DNA from: Paenochrobactrum glaciei
Lineage (GTDB): Bacteria > Pseudomonadota > Alphaproteobacteria > Rhizobiales > Rhizobiaceae
Assembly (NCBI RefSeq): GCF_039522165.1
Contig: NZ_BAAADE010000006.1
Location: 1-64,000, forward strand
Length of the DNA: 64,000 nt
Direction of reading: 5' to 3'
In this document: piece after piece, positions 16,782-26,051 of the stretch
How positions within the stretch are numbered: position 1 is the first letter of the stretch
Layout of the letters: the number at the start of each line of letters is the position of its first letter
Notes under the pieces: model-generated
Told to the model about the DNA's origin: nothing
What the model saw: only the letters and a program-made list of their open reading frames with translations
Database searches by the model: none
Program-made: the position numbers and the translations under genes

Positions 16782-17726
16782 TTAAAGGCCGAGTTTAGCC
16801 TTTACCGCTGCCGCACCTGGCTCACCTTTAAAAGTGGTAACGCCATCAAGCCATTTATCGAGAACATCCGGATGTGCTTTCAGCCATGTTTTAGCGGCCG
16901 CTTTGCCTTCCGTGCCGTCATTGAGGATTTTATCCATCAACTCATTTTCCATATCAACTGTGAAAGTCAGCTGTTTGAAAAAATTGGCCGCATTAGGGCA
17001 TTGTTCTGCCCAACCGGTACGCGACAGCGTATAAACTTCTGCTCCACCATAATTAGGGCCGAAATAATCATCGCCACCGGTAAGATATTCAATATTCAGC
17101 TTGTTGTTCATCGGGTGCGGTGCCCACGCCAGAAAAACAACCCACTGCTTGTTTTTATTCTTGCGTTCAACCTGAGCCAGCATCGCCTGTTCACTTGATT
17201 CAACAAGCTTCCAGCCGTCCAGCTTCAAATCTTTATTGGCAAGAATTTTTTCGATGTTTTGATTAGCCGGTGCGCCCGGTTCAATGCCGTAAATTTCTTT
17301 ACTGAATTTATCCGCATGGGCATTTAAGTCAGCAAAATCTTTGATGCCTTCCTGCGCGACATAATCAGGAACGGCTAGCGTAAATTTAGCGCCTTCCAGA
17401 TTTTTAACCAGAATTTCGGCAGCTTTTGAACTGTCGAGATCATCACGGAATTTCTGCTGTGCAGGCATCCAATTGCCCAAAAATACGTCAATATTGCCGG
17501 TTTTCAGGGCTTCATAGCCGATCGGCACAGACATGGTTTTAACATCAGCTTTATAGCCAAGCCCGTCAAGCAAGACACTCGCAACCGAGTTTGTTGAGGT
17601 GATGTCTGTCCAGCCCGGATCCGATAAACGGATTGTTTCACATGCCGCAGGTTCTGCTGCAGCGGCCACACCGGTCAAGCCTGTGAACCCTGCCAATGCT
17701 AGTGCTGTCAGTTTGAGATAGCGCAT
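16782..17726 (-). CDS. choX: Choline ABC transporter substrate-binding protein
   Basis: A 314-residue periplasmic binding protein. A signal peptide (MRYLKLTALALAGFTGLTGV, cleavage after the AAA run near residue 24) precedes a mature domain with the OpuAC/ChoX fold. Motifs such as LSDPGWTDITSTNSVASVLLDGLGY and DVFLGNWMPAQQ match choline/betaine binders, and the tryptophans expected of an aromatic cage are present. It is the first gene of a choX-betC transcript divergent from the LysR regulator. The permease and ATPase genes (choW, choV) normally beside it are absent here, so transport must rely on partners encoded elsewhere. Confidence 0.92.
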   Translation of the reverse strand: MRYLKLTALALAGFTGLTGVAAAAEPAACETIRLSDPGWTDITSTNSVASVLLDGLGYKADVKTMSVPIGYEALKTGNIDVFLGNWMPAQQKFRDDLDSSKAAEILVKNLEGAKFTLAVPDYVAQEGIKDFADLNAHADKFSKEIYGIEPGAPANQNIEKILANKDLKLDGWKLVESSEQAMLAQVERKNKNKQWVVFLAWAPHPMNNKLNIEYLTGGDDYFGPNYGGAEVYTLSRTGWAEQCPNAANFFKQLTFTVDMENELMDKILNDGTEGKAAAKTWLKAHPDVLDKWLDGVTTFKGEPGAAAVKAKLGL

Positions 17727-17867
17727 TCATATTCCCCTGTCTGGCTTACACTCAAAAGATTACGCAAAATCAAATTTGGTTATGACTTGCTTTCTGCCTT
17801 TAAAGAAAACATCTTTAAGGATAAGGGAAAAGACATTGATTTTTTATGATAGAAATAAAGGTTATTT

Positions 17868-18764
17868 ATGGCTTCTCCATCTTGGGATCTTGGCAGTCTG
17901 AGTGTTTTTGAAGCTGTCGGACGGTTAGAAAATCTGACCCTTGCTGCGCGCGAACTTGGCATGACGCAGCCTGCTGTCAGCTATCAAATAAAACGGCTTG
18001 AAGAGCGTTTAGGCGTTGCACTCTTTGCCAGACGAGCGCGCGGCGTGGAAATTTTGCCGGAAGGCAACATACTTTATAGCGCTGTTCGTCAAGGACTGGA
18101 CGGCATTGACGAAGCACTTCAGCAGATCAAACGACGGCAGCGCACACCGGGTTTACGTATTGCAACAGATTATGGATTTGCAGCCTTTTGGCTGATGCCG
18201 CGCGTGGCAAAATTCCGCCCTCAACATCCAAGCGTGGATGTCCGCATTACGGCCTCCTCCATGTTGCAGGTAAACAATTACAAAGAAGCCGATATTGCAA
18301 TTTTATTTGGTGGGCGTGAAGATTTCCCGGCCAATGCGGTTCCCTTTATTACCGAGGCTGTCACGCCCGTATGTTCACGCGAATTTCTGCGCCAGCATGG
18401 CCCTTTTCCGCATGGCAAAGGCTTAAGCCGCGCACCTCTTCTGCATCTGGATACATTACAGGGGAACCGTTGGTATACATGGGAAAGCTGGCTCGACGAG
18501 ATCCATCAAGAGATTGACGATGACCATGCCGGTCTGGTCTTCAATACTTATAACCTTGTGCTGGAGGCAGCCGTTGCCAATCAAGGTGTAGCACTTGGTT
18601 GGGCAGGCCTGATAGATGGTGCCCTCAAACGTGGGCAGCTTGTGCCAGCTTGCGAAATTACCTTGACCAGCAATAAAGGCTACTGGCTGCTCACTAACCC
18701 CGATATTTCAGATATTGCACATCAATTATGCACCGAATTGCTGGCAACAGAACCGGATACGTAA
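17868..18764 (+). CDS. LysR-family regulator of choline-sulfate utilisation
   Basis: A 298-residue LysR-type regulator. The N-terminal winged helix is at about residues 5-65 (LGSLSVFEAVGRLENLTLAARELGMTQPAVSYQIKRLE), followed by a two-lobed effector domain. Divergent placement 141 bp from choX-betC matches the known arrangement of choline-sulfate transcription factors. It probably senses choline or choline sulfate and controls choX-betC, an inference from context and family resemblance. A strong terminator follows. Confidence 0.87.
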   Translation: MASPSWDLGSLSVFEAVGRLENLTLAARELGMTQPAVSYQIKRLEERLGVALFARRARGVEILPEGNILYSAVRQGLDGIDEALQQIKRRQRTPGLRIATDYGFAAFWLMPRVAKFRPQHPSVDVRITASSMLQVNNYKEADIAILFGGREDFPANAVPFITEAVTPVCSREFLRQHGPFPHGKGLSRAPLLHLDTLQGNRWYTWESWLDEIHQEIDDDHAGLVFNTYNLVLEAAVANQGVALGWAGLIDGALKRGQLVPACEITLTSNKGYWLLTNPDISDIAHQLCTELLATEPDT

Positions 18765-18794
18765 AAAGCGGGGCTTTTGATAAAGCCCCGCTTT
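18765..18794. terminator. Bidirectional terminator between the LysR gene and the autotransporter
   Basis: The perfect 13-bp stem AAAGCGGGGCTTT/AAAGCCCCGCTTT (18765-18777 with 18782-18794) has a 4-nt loop. It overlaps the stop region of the LysR gene and faces the convergent autotransporter gene. Confidence 0.9.
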
Positions 18795-18823
18795 CAACTC
18801 TGTCTAAATTCGGGTTTTAAAAC

Positions 18824-21800
18824 CTACCACTTCACTCTCACACCAAGTGTACCCTGGTAGTTATAACTGTCGCCGAAGTTCTTGAAGCTGGTATTGACCG
18901 ATCCTTCGCCATAGATCGAATATTTGTCATCATCCCAATTGTAAGAACCACCAAAGCCAATGCCACCCCAGAAGCGTTCGCTCTTATTGATGAAGTCTTC
19001 TGTCGAAACACGAACCTTCGTGCCACTCAGGAATTCATTATAGAGATTAACAATCCCATAGACAGAGCTGCGATCGGTCATACCTTGCGCATTCTGCCAC
19101 GAGTTTTGATAATCAACACTCAAGCCCAAACGAGCACGCAAACTATCGCCTTTTTTACGCGAAACATCAGCACCAAAAACATCGGTAAAGTCGCTGAAAT
19201 CAACATTCGAATATTGCAACTGTGCCTGTGGCGTTAATGACCAATGTTGATCGAGTGTAAAGCGTTTGCCAACTTCCGACGACAGAGCATAGCCAAAGCC
19301 ATTATTTTTGCCGTCTTTTAGCTCTGACTTGCCACCTGCATAGCTCAAATCACTGCGATACCATGTCAATTGTGCCTGATTATCGACATAGAAGCCGTCA
19401 TCGCCAGCCCATGTCAGCGTAGCACCAAAGCCATAGCCATCGGTTTTAATACGGCCACGACCAAGATCGGCGTCATAAGGTGACCAGATACTGGCAAGGC
19501 CATGGGTATAATGAACAGTACCACCAGCAATCAGCTTGCCCTGTTCATTTTCATAAACCATGCCATCAAGGCCAGCCTGCATTTTGTAGGCATTAAAGTC
19601 ATAATCGGCATCAGTCGTTGAGGTATTCGGTTCCATCTTGGTGTGAGCGCCTTCAATGCGACCCCAGACACCATTGGTCTGCGTCAAGCTTCCCGCCTCT
19701 CGGGCTGGCGCATAAGCTTCAACCGCATCCGCGCCCTGTGCAATCACCATATTACCGGCATTTTTCCAGTAGCGATTACCCACACGTTGCTGCATGGTTG
19801 GCAGATTATTCAAACCAAGCAAGAATTGCGGATAGGCTTCATAAACCGGAATACCAGCCTGATAACCTTCATCCTCTGTTTCTGAACGCAGATACCAATG
19901 ACCATTGGTCGGCTCTGAAACACTGCCTTGATGTAATTTATATGTATGGGCACCAGCAACAACAACGCCCACTGATCGACGGGTATAATTGCCGATCAGT
20001 TTAAACTCACCATCAGACTGACCATCCACTTGGATGATTTTGATACCTTCTACTGTATCAGCACCTTTTCCGCCAATGTTGCGAACGGCAACAGTAGAGT
20101 TGCCTGATGTATTGCCAGTGATAATTAATCGATCAGCTTTGGAAGTGTCATCACCCAACACGGCATCGATCAAAACTCCGCCACCATTGCCGGTATAATT
20201 GCCTTTAACAGTCAGCGTACCGATTGAAGCTTCACTATTACCAAATGCTTTACCAGGTGCAATGATGCCCCTATTTTCAACATTCCCAACAGTTCCAACG
20301 CCTTCAAGCATACCACCGGTAAGTTTTACATCAGCCCCTGATATATCCTTATTGATCTGTAAAATACCAACATTCTTGATATTTATATTACCGGTAAATT
20401 CCAGTTGATCTTCTTCAAAAATCGTACGGCCGCTTATCGCCTCAATCGTACCTTTGCCCTTCAATTGCAAGGTTTGAGCACGTGACGGACCATCCATAAA
20501 TTTGGCGTCAAATTTATCGAAAACATAGTCTGTATTGGTGTGATTAAAACGTACCAACCCGGTACCTTCGCCAAAGACAATATCTTTGGCCATCAATCGG
20601 CCGGCCGTAGTAGCAGCTGCGCCTTCTTTACCGCCGATGTTTAAGGTGCCGGCACCGCCAGCCTCTTTTGCTAATACCAACGAACCATCAGCTTTGTGGT
20701 CTTGTAAGGCGTAAGCAAAAACATACTCATCATTCACCCGCGGTTCAGAATAACGGAACGTTGCGGTACCAATTCTGACGACACCATCGTCAGCAATATT
20801 GAGTGCACCATGACCGCTTTCGCCAACGTAAAGGTTAGCTGAAAGGGTATCAATATCCTCATAATCATCACTAAGATTACCAGGTTTCCAATCCGGAATT
20901 TCCTGACCATTCTCATCAATGTTACGAAACAAATCCTGAAGAGTAATACCTGACTGATACCAAACAGAGCCTTTACCAGAAACGTTTATCTCACCTGTCC
21001 CGCCATTTATTCCAAGTTTGGTATAATAATCGCTCCAGTCAGTCGCCGGATCAGTAGGATCCTCCCCCCAAGACAAGACCCTACTATTCACATAGCTGTG
21101 AACTTTACCGCCGCCCAACACGTTTACAATGCCTGTTCCCGCATCATTACCTAGTGTTAAACCATTAGCCAGAGTTGCCAATGGTGCATCACCTCTGTTC
21201 GCAGAGCCGCTGCCAACGACATTAAAGACACCAGTACCACCACCGGTTCCAACTATCAGCTTCGTACTATCTTCATCTGTCCACACAGTACCATCGGTAA
21301 ACTTACCACCTGACAGCACATTCACCGTACCATGACTGCCGGCACCCTGGCCGATTGTAATATTGTCGCGATTTTCAAAGCCCAGTATACTGCCCTGCAC
21401 ATTGACAACGCCGGTGCCGCCATTTTTACCAATGGCCATATCATAGATACTCAGTAAAAATGCTGGCTCAACATGGGCACCTTCAGAAATATATACCGGC
21501 CCTTCCGGTGGTAATTGGCCTGCATCCTTGCCAGTGCCAATAATATTAAACTCACCATTACTGCCTTGGCCATCACCAACGGTTAATGTTTCAACATCCA
21601 CACGAGAAAGAGCGATTTCATCAAAAACAATATTTAGCTTACCCTTACCGCCCGCTTTGCCAATAACAGTATTATCGCCAATTCCGACACCAACCTCCCG
21701 CCAATTGTCATGCTCGGGTATAAAATGGATTGTAACATCCGCATCTGCACCAGCGACTACGCCAACCTGATCAATCAGCTCGAGATCGTGACCTCCATTA

Positions 21801-22051
21801 TTAGCATCAGACACGCCAACAGGCTTGCCAAAATTAACGACAGAGTTGTTTCCTTGCGGCCCTTGGCCATCACTCCAATTTCTCGGATCAAAAAAATCAT
21901 TACTAACCGCACCCGTCCACTCATTTGCCTGAACCGATGAAACATGACTGAGTGAAATCAAAGCAAGTCCAGCTGATGCCAGCAAATACCTTCTTCCGCG
22001 CCTTATGACGGACAGACCCTTAGTATTAAAAAACTGTTCCCCATTATGCAT
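18824..22051 (-). CDS. Autotransporter adhesin-like protein with glycine-rich repeats
   Basis: A 1075-residue type V secreted protein. An extended signal peptide (about residues 1-43, ending SSVQA) precedes a beta-helical passenger. The passenger is built of degenerate units of the form GxGGGTGxxNVxGxG, for example IGKNGGTGVVNVQGS, VGTGGGTGVFNVVGSG and LGNDAGTGIVNVLGGG. From about residue 795 a C-terminal barrel of about 280 residues (starting near NGVWGRIEGAHTK) ends in GVRVKW with a terminal aromatic. No protease triad was noticed. GGGGAG lies 11 nt before the ATG. Surface adhesion or aggregation is the likely role; the ligand is unknown. It is divergent from the SapC-headed operon. Confidence 0.9.
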   Translation of the reverse strand: MHNGEQFFNTKGLSVIRRGRRYLLASAGLALISLSHVSSVQANEWTGAVSNDFFDPRNWSDGQGPQGNNSVVNFGKPVGVSDANNGGHDLELIDQVGVVAGADADVTIHFIPEHDNWREVGVGIGDNTVIGKAGGKGKLNIVFDEIALSRVDVETLTVGDGQGSNGEFNIIGTGKDAGQLPPEGPVYISEGAHVEPAFLLSIYDMAIGKNGGTGVVNVQGSILGFENRDNITIGQGAGSHGTVNVLSGGKFTDGTVWTDEDSTKLIVGTGGGTGVFNVVGSGSANRGDAPLATLANGLTLGNDAGTGIVNVLGGGKVHSYVNSRVLSWGEDPTDPATDWSDYYTKLGINGGTGEINVSGKGSVWYQSGITLQDLFRNIDENGQEIPDWKPGNLSDDYEDIDTLSANLYVGESGHGALNIADDGVVRIGTATFRYSEPRVNDEYVFAYALQDHKADGSLVLAKEAGGAGTLNIGGKEGAAATTAGRLMAKDIVFGEGTGLVRFNHTNTDYVFDKFDAKFMDGPSRAQTLQLKGKGTIEAISGRTIFEEDQLEFTGNINIKNVGILQINKDISGADVKLTGGMLEGVGTVGNVENRGIIAPGKAFGNSEASIGTLTVKGNYTGNGGGVLIDAVLGDDTSKADRLIITGNTSGNSTVAVRNIGGKGADTVEGIKIIQVDGQSDGEFKLIGNYTRRSVGVVVAGAHTYKLHQGSVSEPTNGHWYLRSETEDEGYQAGIPVYEAYPQFLLGLNNLPTMQQRVGNRYWKNAGNMVIAQGADAVEAYAPAREAGSLTQTNGVWGRIEGAHTKMEPNTSTTDADYDFNAYKMQAGLDGMVYENEQGKLIAGGTVHYTHGLASIWSPYDADLGRGRIKTDGYGFGATLTWAGDDGFYVDNQAQLTWYRSDLSYAGGKSELKDGKNNGFGYALSSEVGKRFTLDQHWSLTPQAQLQYSNVDFSDFTDVFGADVSRKKGDSLRARLGLSVDYQNSWQNAQGMTDRSSVYGIVNLYNEFLSGTKVRVSTEDFINKSERFWGGIGFGGSYNWDDDKYSIYGEGSVNTSFKNFGDSYNYQGTLGVRVKW

Positions 22052-22329
22052 CGCTAAAGGCTCCCCGCTCCATAGACAAATCAGTGGAAATATAGAATCA
22101 AATTACATCTAACTTTTAAAAAAGGAATCCCTCACACCTCATATTTTTTGCCTTCACGATTGTTTACTATCAAAATAAACGCTCATAACTTGATTTCTTC
22201 TATTGATTTATTTCAAAAAAATTGAATGATATAAAATGCTTAACAAAAAGAAGTCGATCTAATCTTTCGCCGGAAAATTAACCATATTATTCTTACAATA
22301 ATAGAATTAAATGAAGGAATAAGAGACGA

Positions 22330-23043
22330 ATGGACCATCATCCTGACCAGTCAATACTGAATTCGTCCATTCCTCTCTGTGCAGAAGCGCATAAACATTA
22401 TGGTCTTCTGCAAGTAAAAAAACCTGCCGAAATACCTAGTTCTTCCTTTGCGCCAATCGCTTTATTTGAACTCGCTGAGGCTGTCCGCAGTCACCCTGTT
22501 TTCTTTCTTGGCAATGAGACAATAACCCCTGTAGTCATTACCGGTATCAGCCCTGCAAATCAGTTGATGTATCAACCGGTTCTTCATCGGCTATATCCAT
22601 TTTCATTGCAAAAACTATCTGATCAGAATGCAGCTGCACTTGTGTTCGACCCCAATTGTCAACGCATGGTGCCATGCACCACACATACAGATGCGATTGC
22701 GCTTTTTAGCGCTGACGGTCAGCCAACAGAGATGTTGCAGCTTATCATCAACACCGCCGTGCAACATTATACCAGCCAGAAACAAGCAGAAATCTTTGCC
22801 AATGCTTTGAAGGAAGCCGGCGTTTTGAGTGTCAGCCAGCTTGAATATACGCATTCAGAAAACGGTCAGGACAAGACTCTACGCTTCTATATGTTAAATG
22901 AAAAAGCTTACCGCGATTTACCAGCGAACACTGTCCATGCATGGTTTAAAAAAGGTTGGCTCGATGCCGCAAGCCTCATTTTAATGTCGCATGCGCATTG
23001 GTATCAACACCTCAACAAATCACAAAATCAAAGGCAGGCATAA
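22330..23043 (+). CDS. SapC-like protein heading the acyl-carrier operon
   Basis: A 237-residue soluble protein resembling the SapC family: a HYGLLQVKKPAE-like start, PVFFLGNETITPVVITGISPANQLMY, and YPFSLQKL followed by a C-terminal GWLDAASLILMSHAHW. SapC-family function is poorly defined. Here it is the first gene of a six-gene operon; the next gene starts 2 nt after its stop. It has no signal peptide or catalytic motif that I can identify. A purine-rich stretch before the ATG provides a ribosome site. It may bind or present a substrate for the downstream enzymes, but that is conjecture. Confidence 0.72.
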   Translation: MDHHPDQSILNSSIPLCAEAHKHYGLLQVKKPAEIPSSSFAPIALFELAEAVRSHPVFFLGNETITPVVITGISPANQLMYQPVLHRLYPFSLQKLSDQNAAALVFDPNCQRMVPCTTHTDAIALFSADGQPTEMLQLIINTAVQHYTSQKQAEIFANALKEAGVLSVSQLEYTHSENGQDKTLRFYMLNEKAYRDLPANTVHAWFKKGWLDAASLILMSHAHWYQHLNKSQNQRQA

Positions 23044-23045
23044 AG

Positions 23046-23711
23046 ATGACTGTCGTTAAAACCGCCATCAAACCGATCATTGTTCCGCTACCAAACCTTG
23101 ATGAGGGGCAAGCTAAACTCAAACCTTCGCACAGCCCCGTTTACATTGAAAGCGGCGATTATATTGTGCGAAGTCTCAAAGACACTGATGCCAGCGAAGA
23201 GCTTCTCGGCTGGCTTAACCGTGCAGACATGCTGCGCGGGCTTAATCTTAGCAAAGTTGATTTTAATCTTTCGCAGCTTCGCGCCTTCATTGCCGGCTTT
23301 GATAATTACCTGCATTTCATTCTCGGCATCTTCAACCGCAGCGATGACCGTTTAATCGGCTTCTATACGATTGACGTCAACAGAACCCATAAAACCGGAA
23401 GCCTTACAACCGGCATCGGCGACACGTCAGAGCGCGGTAAACGCACCTTATGGGCAACCATTGATGCTATTCTTGATTATTTTTACGCCGAGCGTGACAT
23501 TGAAAAATTCACCGCCCGTATTCTGGCACGCAATTATGCAATGTTGTTCAACTTTAAAAACAATACACGATTTGTGCTGGAAGCCCATTTGAAAGATGAA
23601 TGCCTCGCCCCCAACGGCAAACGGGTAGACCTGTTGATTTTCGCCTCATTTAAAAATCCGCGCACCCAAGTCCATGCTCTTCCAACCCGTGAGACAAAAA
23701 CAGATGACTGA
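23046..23711 (+). CDS. GNAT-family acyltransferase
   Basis: A 221-residue protein resembling RimJ/RimL-type GNAT enzymes: VYIESGDYIVRSLKDTDASEELLGWLN at the N-terminus, then LIGFYTIDVNRTHKTGSLTTGIGD, and an alpha-helical stretch near RTLWATIDAILDYFY. The ATG at 23046 is chosen because AGGCAGG precedes it and it follows the SapC stop by 2 nt; a longer frame starting inside SapC is unlikely. Its last 8 bases overlap the carrier gene. In this operon it could acylate an amine with a carrier-bound or CoA-bound acyl group. Confidence 0.78.
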   Translation: MTVVKTAIKPIIVPLPNLDEGQAKLKPSHSPVYIESGDYIVRSLKDTDASEELLGWLNRADMLRGLNLSKVDFNLSQLRAFIAGFDNYLHFILGIFNRSDDRLIGFYTIDVNRTHKTGSLTTGIGDTSERGKRTLWATIDAILDYFYAERDIEKFTARILARNYAMLFNFKNNTRFVLEAHLKDECLAPNGKRVDLLIFASFKNPRTQVHALPTRETKTDD

Positions 23712-23952
23712 TAAAACCACCGATTATCTGCAAGCCACCAAAGACATCTTGGCAGGCTGTCTGTTTATTCCGGCAGAAAGCATTGCTGATGATGCCAGCA
23801 TCAGTTCTTTAAGTGATGTTGATAGTCTGGCTTTTGAATTGATCGTTCTTGAAACTGAAAAATTCATTGGCCATGAGGCAGATCCGATTGCCTTGCTTGA
23901 TATGCAAACCGTGCAGGATATGGCTGCACTTTTGCAAAAAGAATGTCAATGA
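23704..23952 (+). CDS. Acyl carrier protein of the FAAL/P450 operon
   Basis: An 82-residue acidic carrier protein. The attachment motif is SDVDSLAFE with Ser41 as the phosphopantetheine site, and C-terminal helix III is present. The DSL core supports carrier function, though the sequence is divergent from the fatty-acid-synthase AcpP. It overlaps the GNAT gene by 8 nt and the P450 gene by 10 nt, so all are translated from one mRNA. It is the likely acceptor of acyl-adenylates made by the downstream fatty acyl-AMP ligase. Confidence 0.82.
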   Translation: MTDKTTDYLQATKDILAGCLFIPAESIADDASISSLSDVDSLAFELIVLETEKFIGHEADPIALLDMQTVQDMAALLQKECQ

Positions 23953-25196
23953 GCCTGTCCTCCACCATATGTGAGCAGCTGTATCAGCTTGCACATGATA
24001 AAAACGGCGAGAATGTTGTCACCAATTTCAACGGTGTGGATGTGCTTATCATTCAGCGCCACGAAGAAGCTGACCATATTCTGCGTCTCAATGCTGCCAA
24101 TTATCGTAAAAACATGGCTTGGTTCCGGCTTGTTTTTGGCCCCTCCCGTTTTTCGGAAGACGGCCATCCATGGGCGATCAGGCGTGAACTGACGCAAAGC
24201 TATTTCAGCCGTTTTGACCGCGAGCGCACCTTTCAACTTGCGCAGTCCTACGCGCTTGAAGCCGTTGAAACCCTCATTAAACAAAGTGAAAAAAGCACAT
24301 ATATTGACGACGGCACCATGCGCGCCATGACTGCCAAAGTGCTGGTCGAAAATTTCTTCGACATCAAGCTCGATGATACAGATATTGATTTGGGCGTACT
24401 CGCCGAATTTATGGAAGCTGGTTCAGATTATTCCTTTGTGCCACAGGGAAAAACCACTGATCTCTACCGTGAGCGGCTCATGCAACTGCCGGAGTTGCGC
24501 CGTAAAATTTTGCACCAACTCGGTTTTTTCCGCCGTCCGGACGTGATCCGGTCACCACTCCTAAAAGACCTGCTTGCAGCCGATCAACGTCAAACCGACC
24601 GTGTCGTTCTCGAGCATGAAATGATGACTTTTATGGCAGCAGGCGCCGAGACATCTGCCGCCACCATGAGCTGGGCTTGTTATTTACTCGCACTTTATCC
24701 GGCCATGCAGGAAGAACTACGAGAAATTGCGCAACAGTTTTGGAAAGCGAACGAACAAAGCTGGAAGGCACTTTCTTCACTTACCCCTTTAGCGCGCTTT
24801 ATCTCGGAAACATTGCGGCTCTATCCACCCACACCAATTGTTGCCCGTTATGCGATTGCAGATGATCATATCAATGCAACGCCCATTCCGGCCGGACAAA
24901 ATGTGATGGTTTCCTTCATCGGTATTCAGCATGACAAACGCTTACGCACGGATCCGTGGAAAATTGATTTAACCGGTGATCGCGCACATATTTCTGACGG
25001 CAACACCATGGCTTTCAGTATTGGCCCACGCGTTTGCGGTGGCAAGCATTTTGCCCTTCTCGAACTGATTACCTTCTTAAGTGTATTTCTCACCAAAGCA
25101 CGGTTTGAGCTTACCTCAGATGAGCCACCCGCCTATCTTTGGAAGTCGCAAATGCTGCGCCTTGGTGGCCAGCCGGTTCGGGTGAGTGCGCTTTAA
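23943..25196 (+). CDS. Cytochrome P450
   Basis: A 417-residue soluble bacterial P450. The I-helix acid-alcohol pair is in AAGAETSAATM (Glu236, Thr237). The ExxR motif is ETLRLYPP (Glu289, Arg292), and the heme loop FSIGPRVCGG has the thiolate ligand Cys365. There is no membrane anchor. The start may be 23943 or the second ATG at 23949. Directly after a carrier gene, it may oxidise a carrier-bound fatty acid, as P450-BioI does in biotin synthesis; that comparison is inference. Ferredoxin and reductase partners are not encoded here. Confidence 0.93.
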   Translation: MSMSLSSTICEQLYQLAHDKNGENVVTNFNGVDVLIIQRHEEADHILRLNAANYRKNMAWFRLVFGPSRFSEDGHPWAIRRELTQSYFSRFDRERTFQLAQSYALEAVETLIKQSEKSTYIDDGTMRAMTAKVLVENFFDIKLDDTDIDLGVLAEFMEAGSDYSFVPQGKTTDLYRERLMQLPELRRKILHQLGFFRRPDVIRSPLLKDLLAADQRQTDRVVLEHEMMTFMAAGAETSAATMSWACYLLALYPAMQEELREIAQQFWKANEQSWKALSSLTPLARFISETLRLYPPTPIVARYAIADDHINATPIPAGQNVMVSFIGIQHDKRLRTDPWKIDLTGDRAHISDGNTMAFSIGPRVCGGKHFALLELITFLSVFLTKARFELTSDEPPAYLWKSQMLRLGGQPVRVSAL

Positions 25197-25197
25197 C

Positions 25198-26043
25198 ATG
25201 ACAGCAACAATTGCAAAAACATGGGCAATCACAGGTGCAAGCAGCGGCATAGGCCTCGCCGTTACACAGCAATTGCTGAAGCAAGGCAGCAAAGTTGTGG
25301 CGCTTGTCCGAAGCCCGCAAAAGCTTCAATCGCTTAAAAACCAATATGCCGATCAGCTCATTATCATTGAGCTTGATCTGAACCAGACAGAGAAAATTGC
25401 GTCTACCATTCAGGCGGCCTTTAACGCAGCGGGCAGAATTGATGTGATTTTAAGCGCTGCGGGCTACGCATTGGTGGGTGCTGCCGAAGAATTGAGCGAG
25501 GCAGATATTACCGCTCATATTGAAGCTAATCTGCTCGCACCCATTTTTATTGCCAAAGCAGCATTGCCGTTTTTACGCCACCAAAAACATGGCCACATCA
25601 TGCATATTTCCAGTGAGGGCGGCCATATTACCTATCCTTCTGCCAGTATTTATCACGCCAGCAAATGGGGCGCAGAAGGCTTTTTTGATGCTTTGGCTAA
25701 AGAGGTACAGGCACTTAATATTGCAGTCACCCTGATTGAACCCGGGCGCATCAAAACCGGCTTTGACGAACATGCACATGTCACCGATATTGCGATTGAA
25801 GATTATCGTAAGAGTGCAGTCGGCGCTTATTTCCGTCTGCTGGCTATGGGACGTTTTCCAATGATCGGCGACGCAGAAAAAGTTGCCACTCGCATTATTG
25901 AAACAAGCACAATGCCCAAGCCCGTTTTACGTTTGGTGCTGGGCAGTGACAGCTATAAAAACATCACACGCGAAACCCAAAAACGACTGGATAGCTTCAT
26001 CGCGCAAGCAGAAACTGCCGCACAAACAGATGCTGAAGATTGA
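25198..26043 (+). CDS. Short-chain dehydrogenase/reductase
   Basis: A 281-residue classical SDR. The nucleotide-binding motif TGASSGIG occupies residues 12-19. The catalytic Tyr152 and Lys156 are in YHASK, preceded by a conserved serine in HISSEGG. The ATG at 25198 lies 1 nt past the P450 stop. It probably interconverts a hydroxyl and a ketone on the substrate handled by the P450 and carrier protein, an inference from the operon. Cofactor preference was not determined. Confidence 0.88.
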   Translation: MTATIAKTWAITGASSGIGLAVTQQLLKQGSKVVALVRSPQKLQSLKNQYADQLIIIELDLNQTEKIASTIQAAFNAAGRIDVILSAAGYALVGAAEELSEADITAHIEANLLAPIFIAKAALPFLRHQKHGHIMHISSEGGHITYPSASIYHASKWGAEGFFDALAKEVQALNIAVTLIEPGRIKTGFDEHAHVTDIAIEDYRKSAVGAYFRLLAMGRFPMIGDAEKVATRIIETSTMPKPVLRLVLGSDSYKNITRETQKRLDSFIAQAETAAQTDAED

Positions 26044-26051
26044 AATAGACC

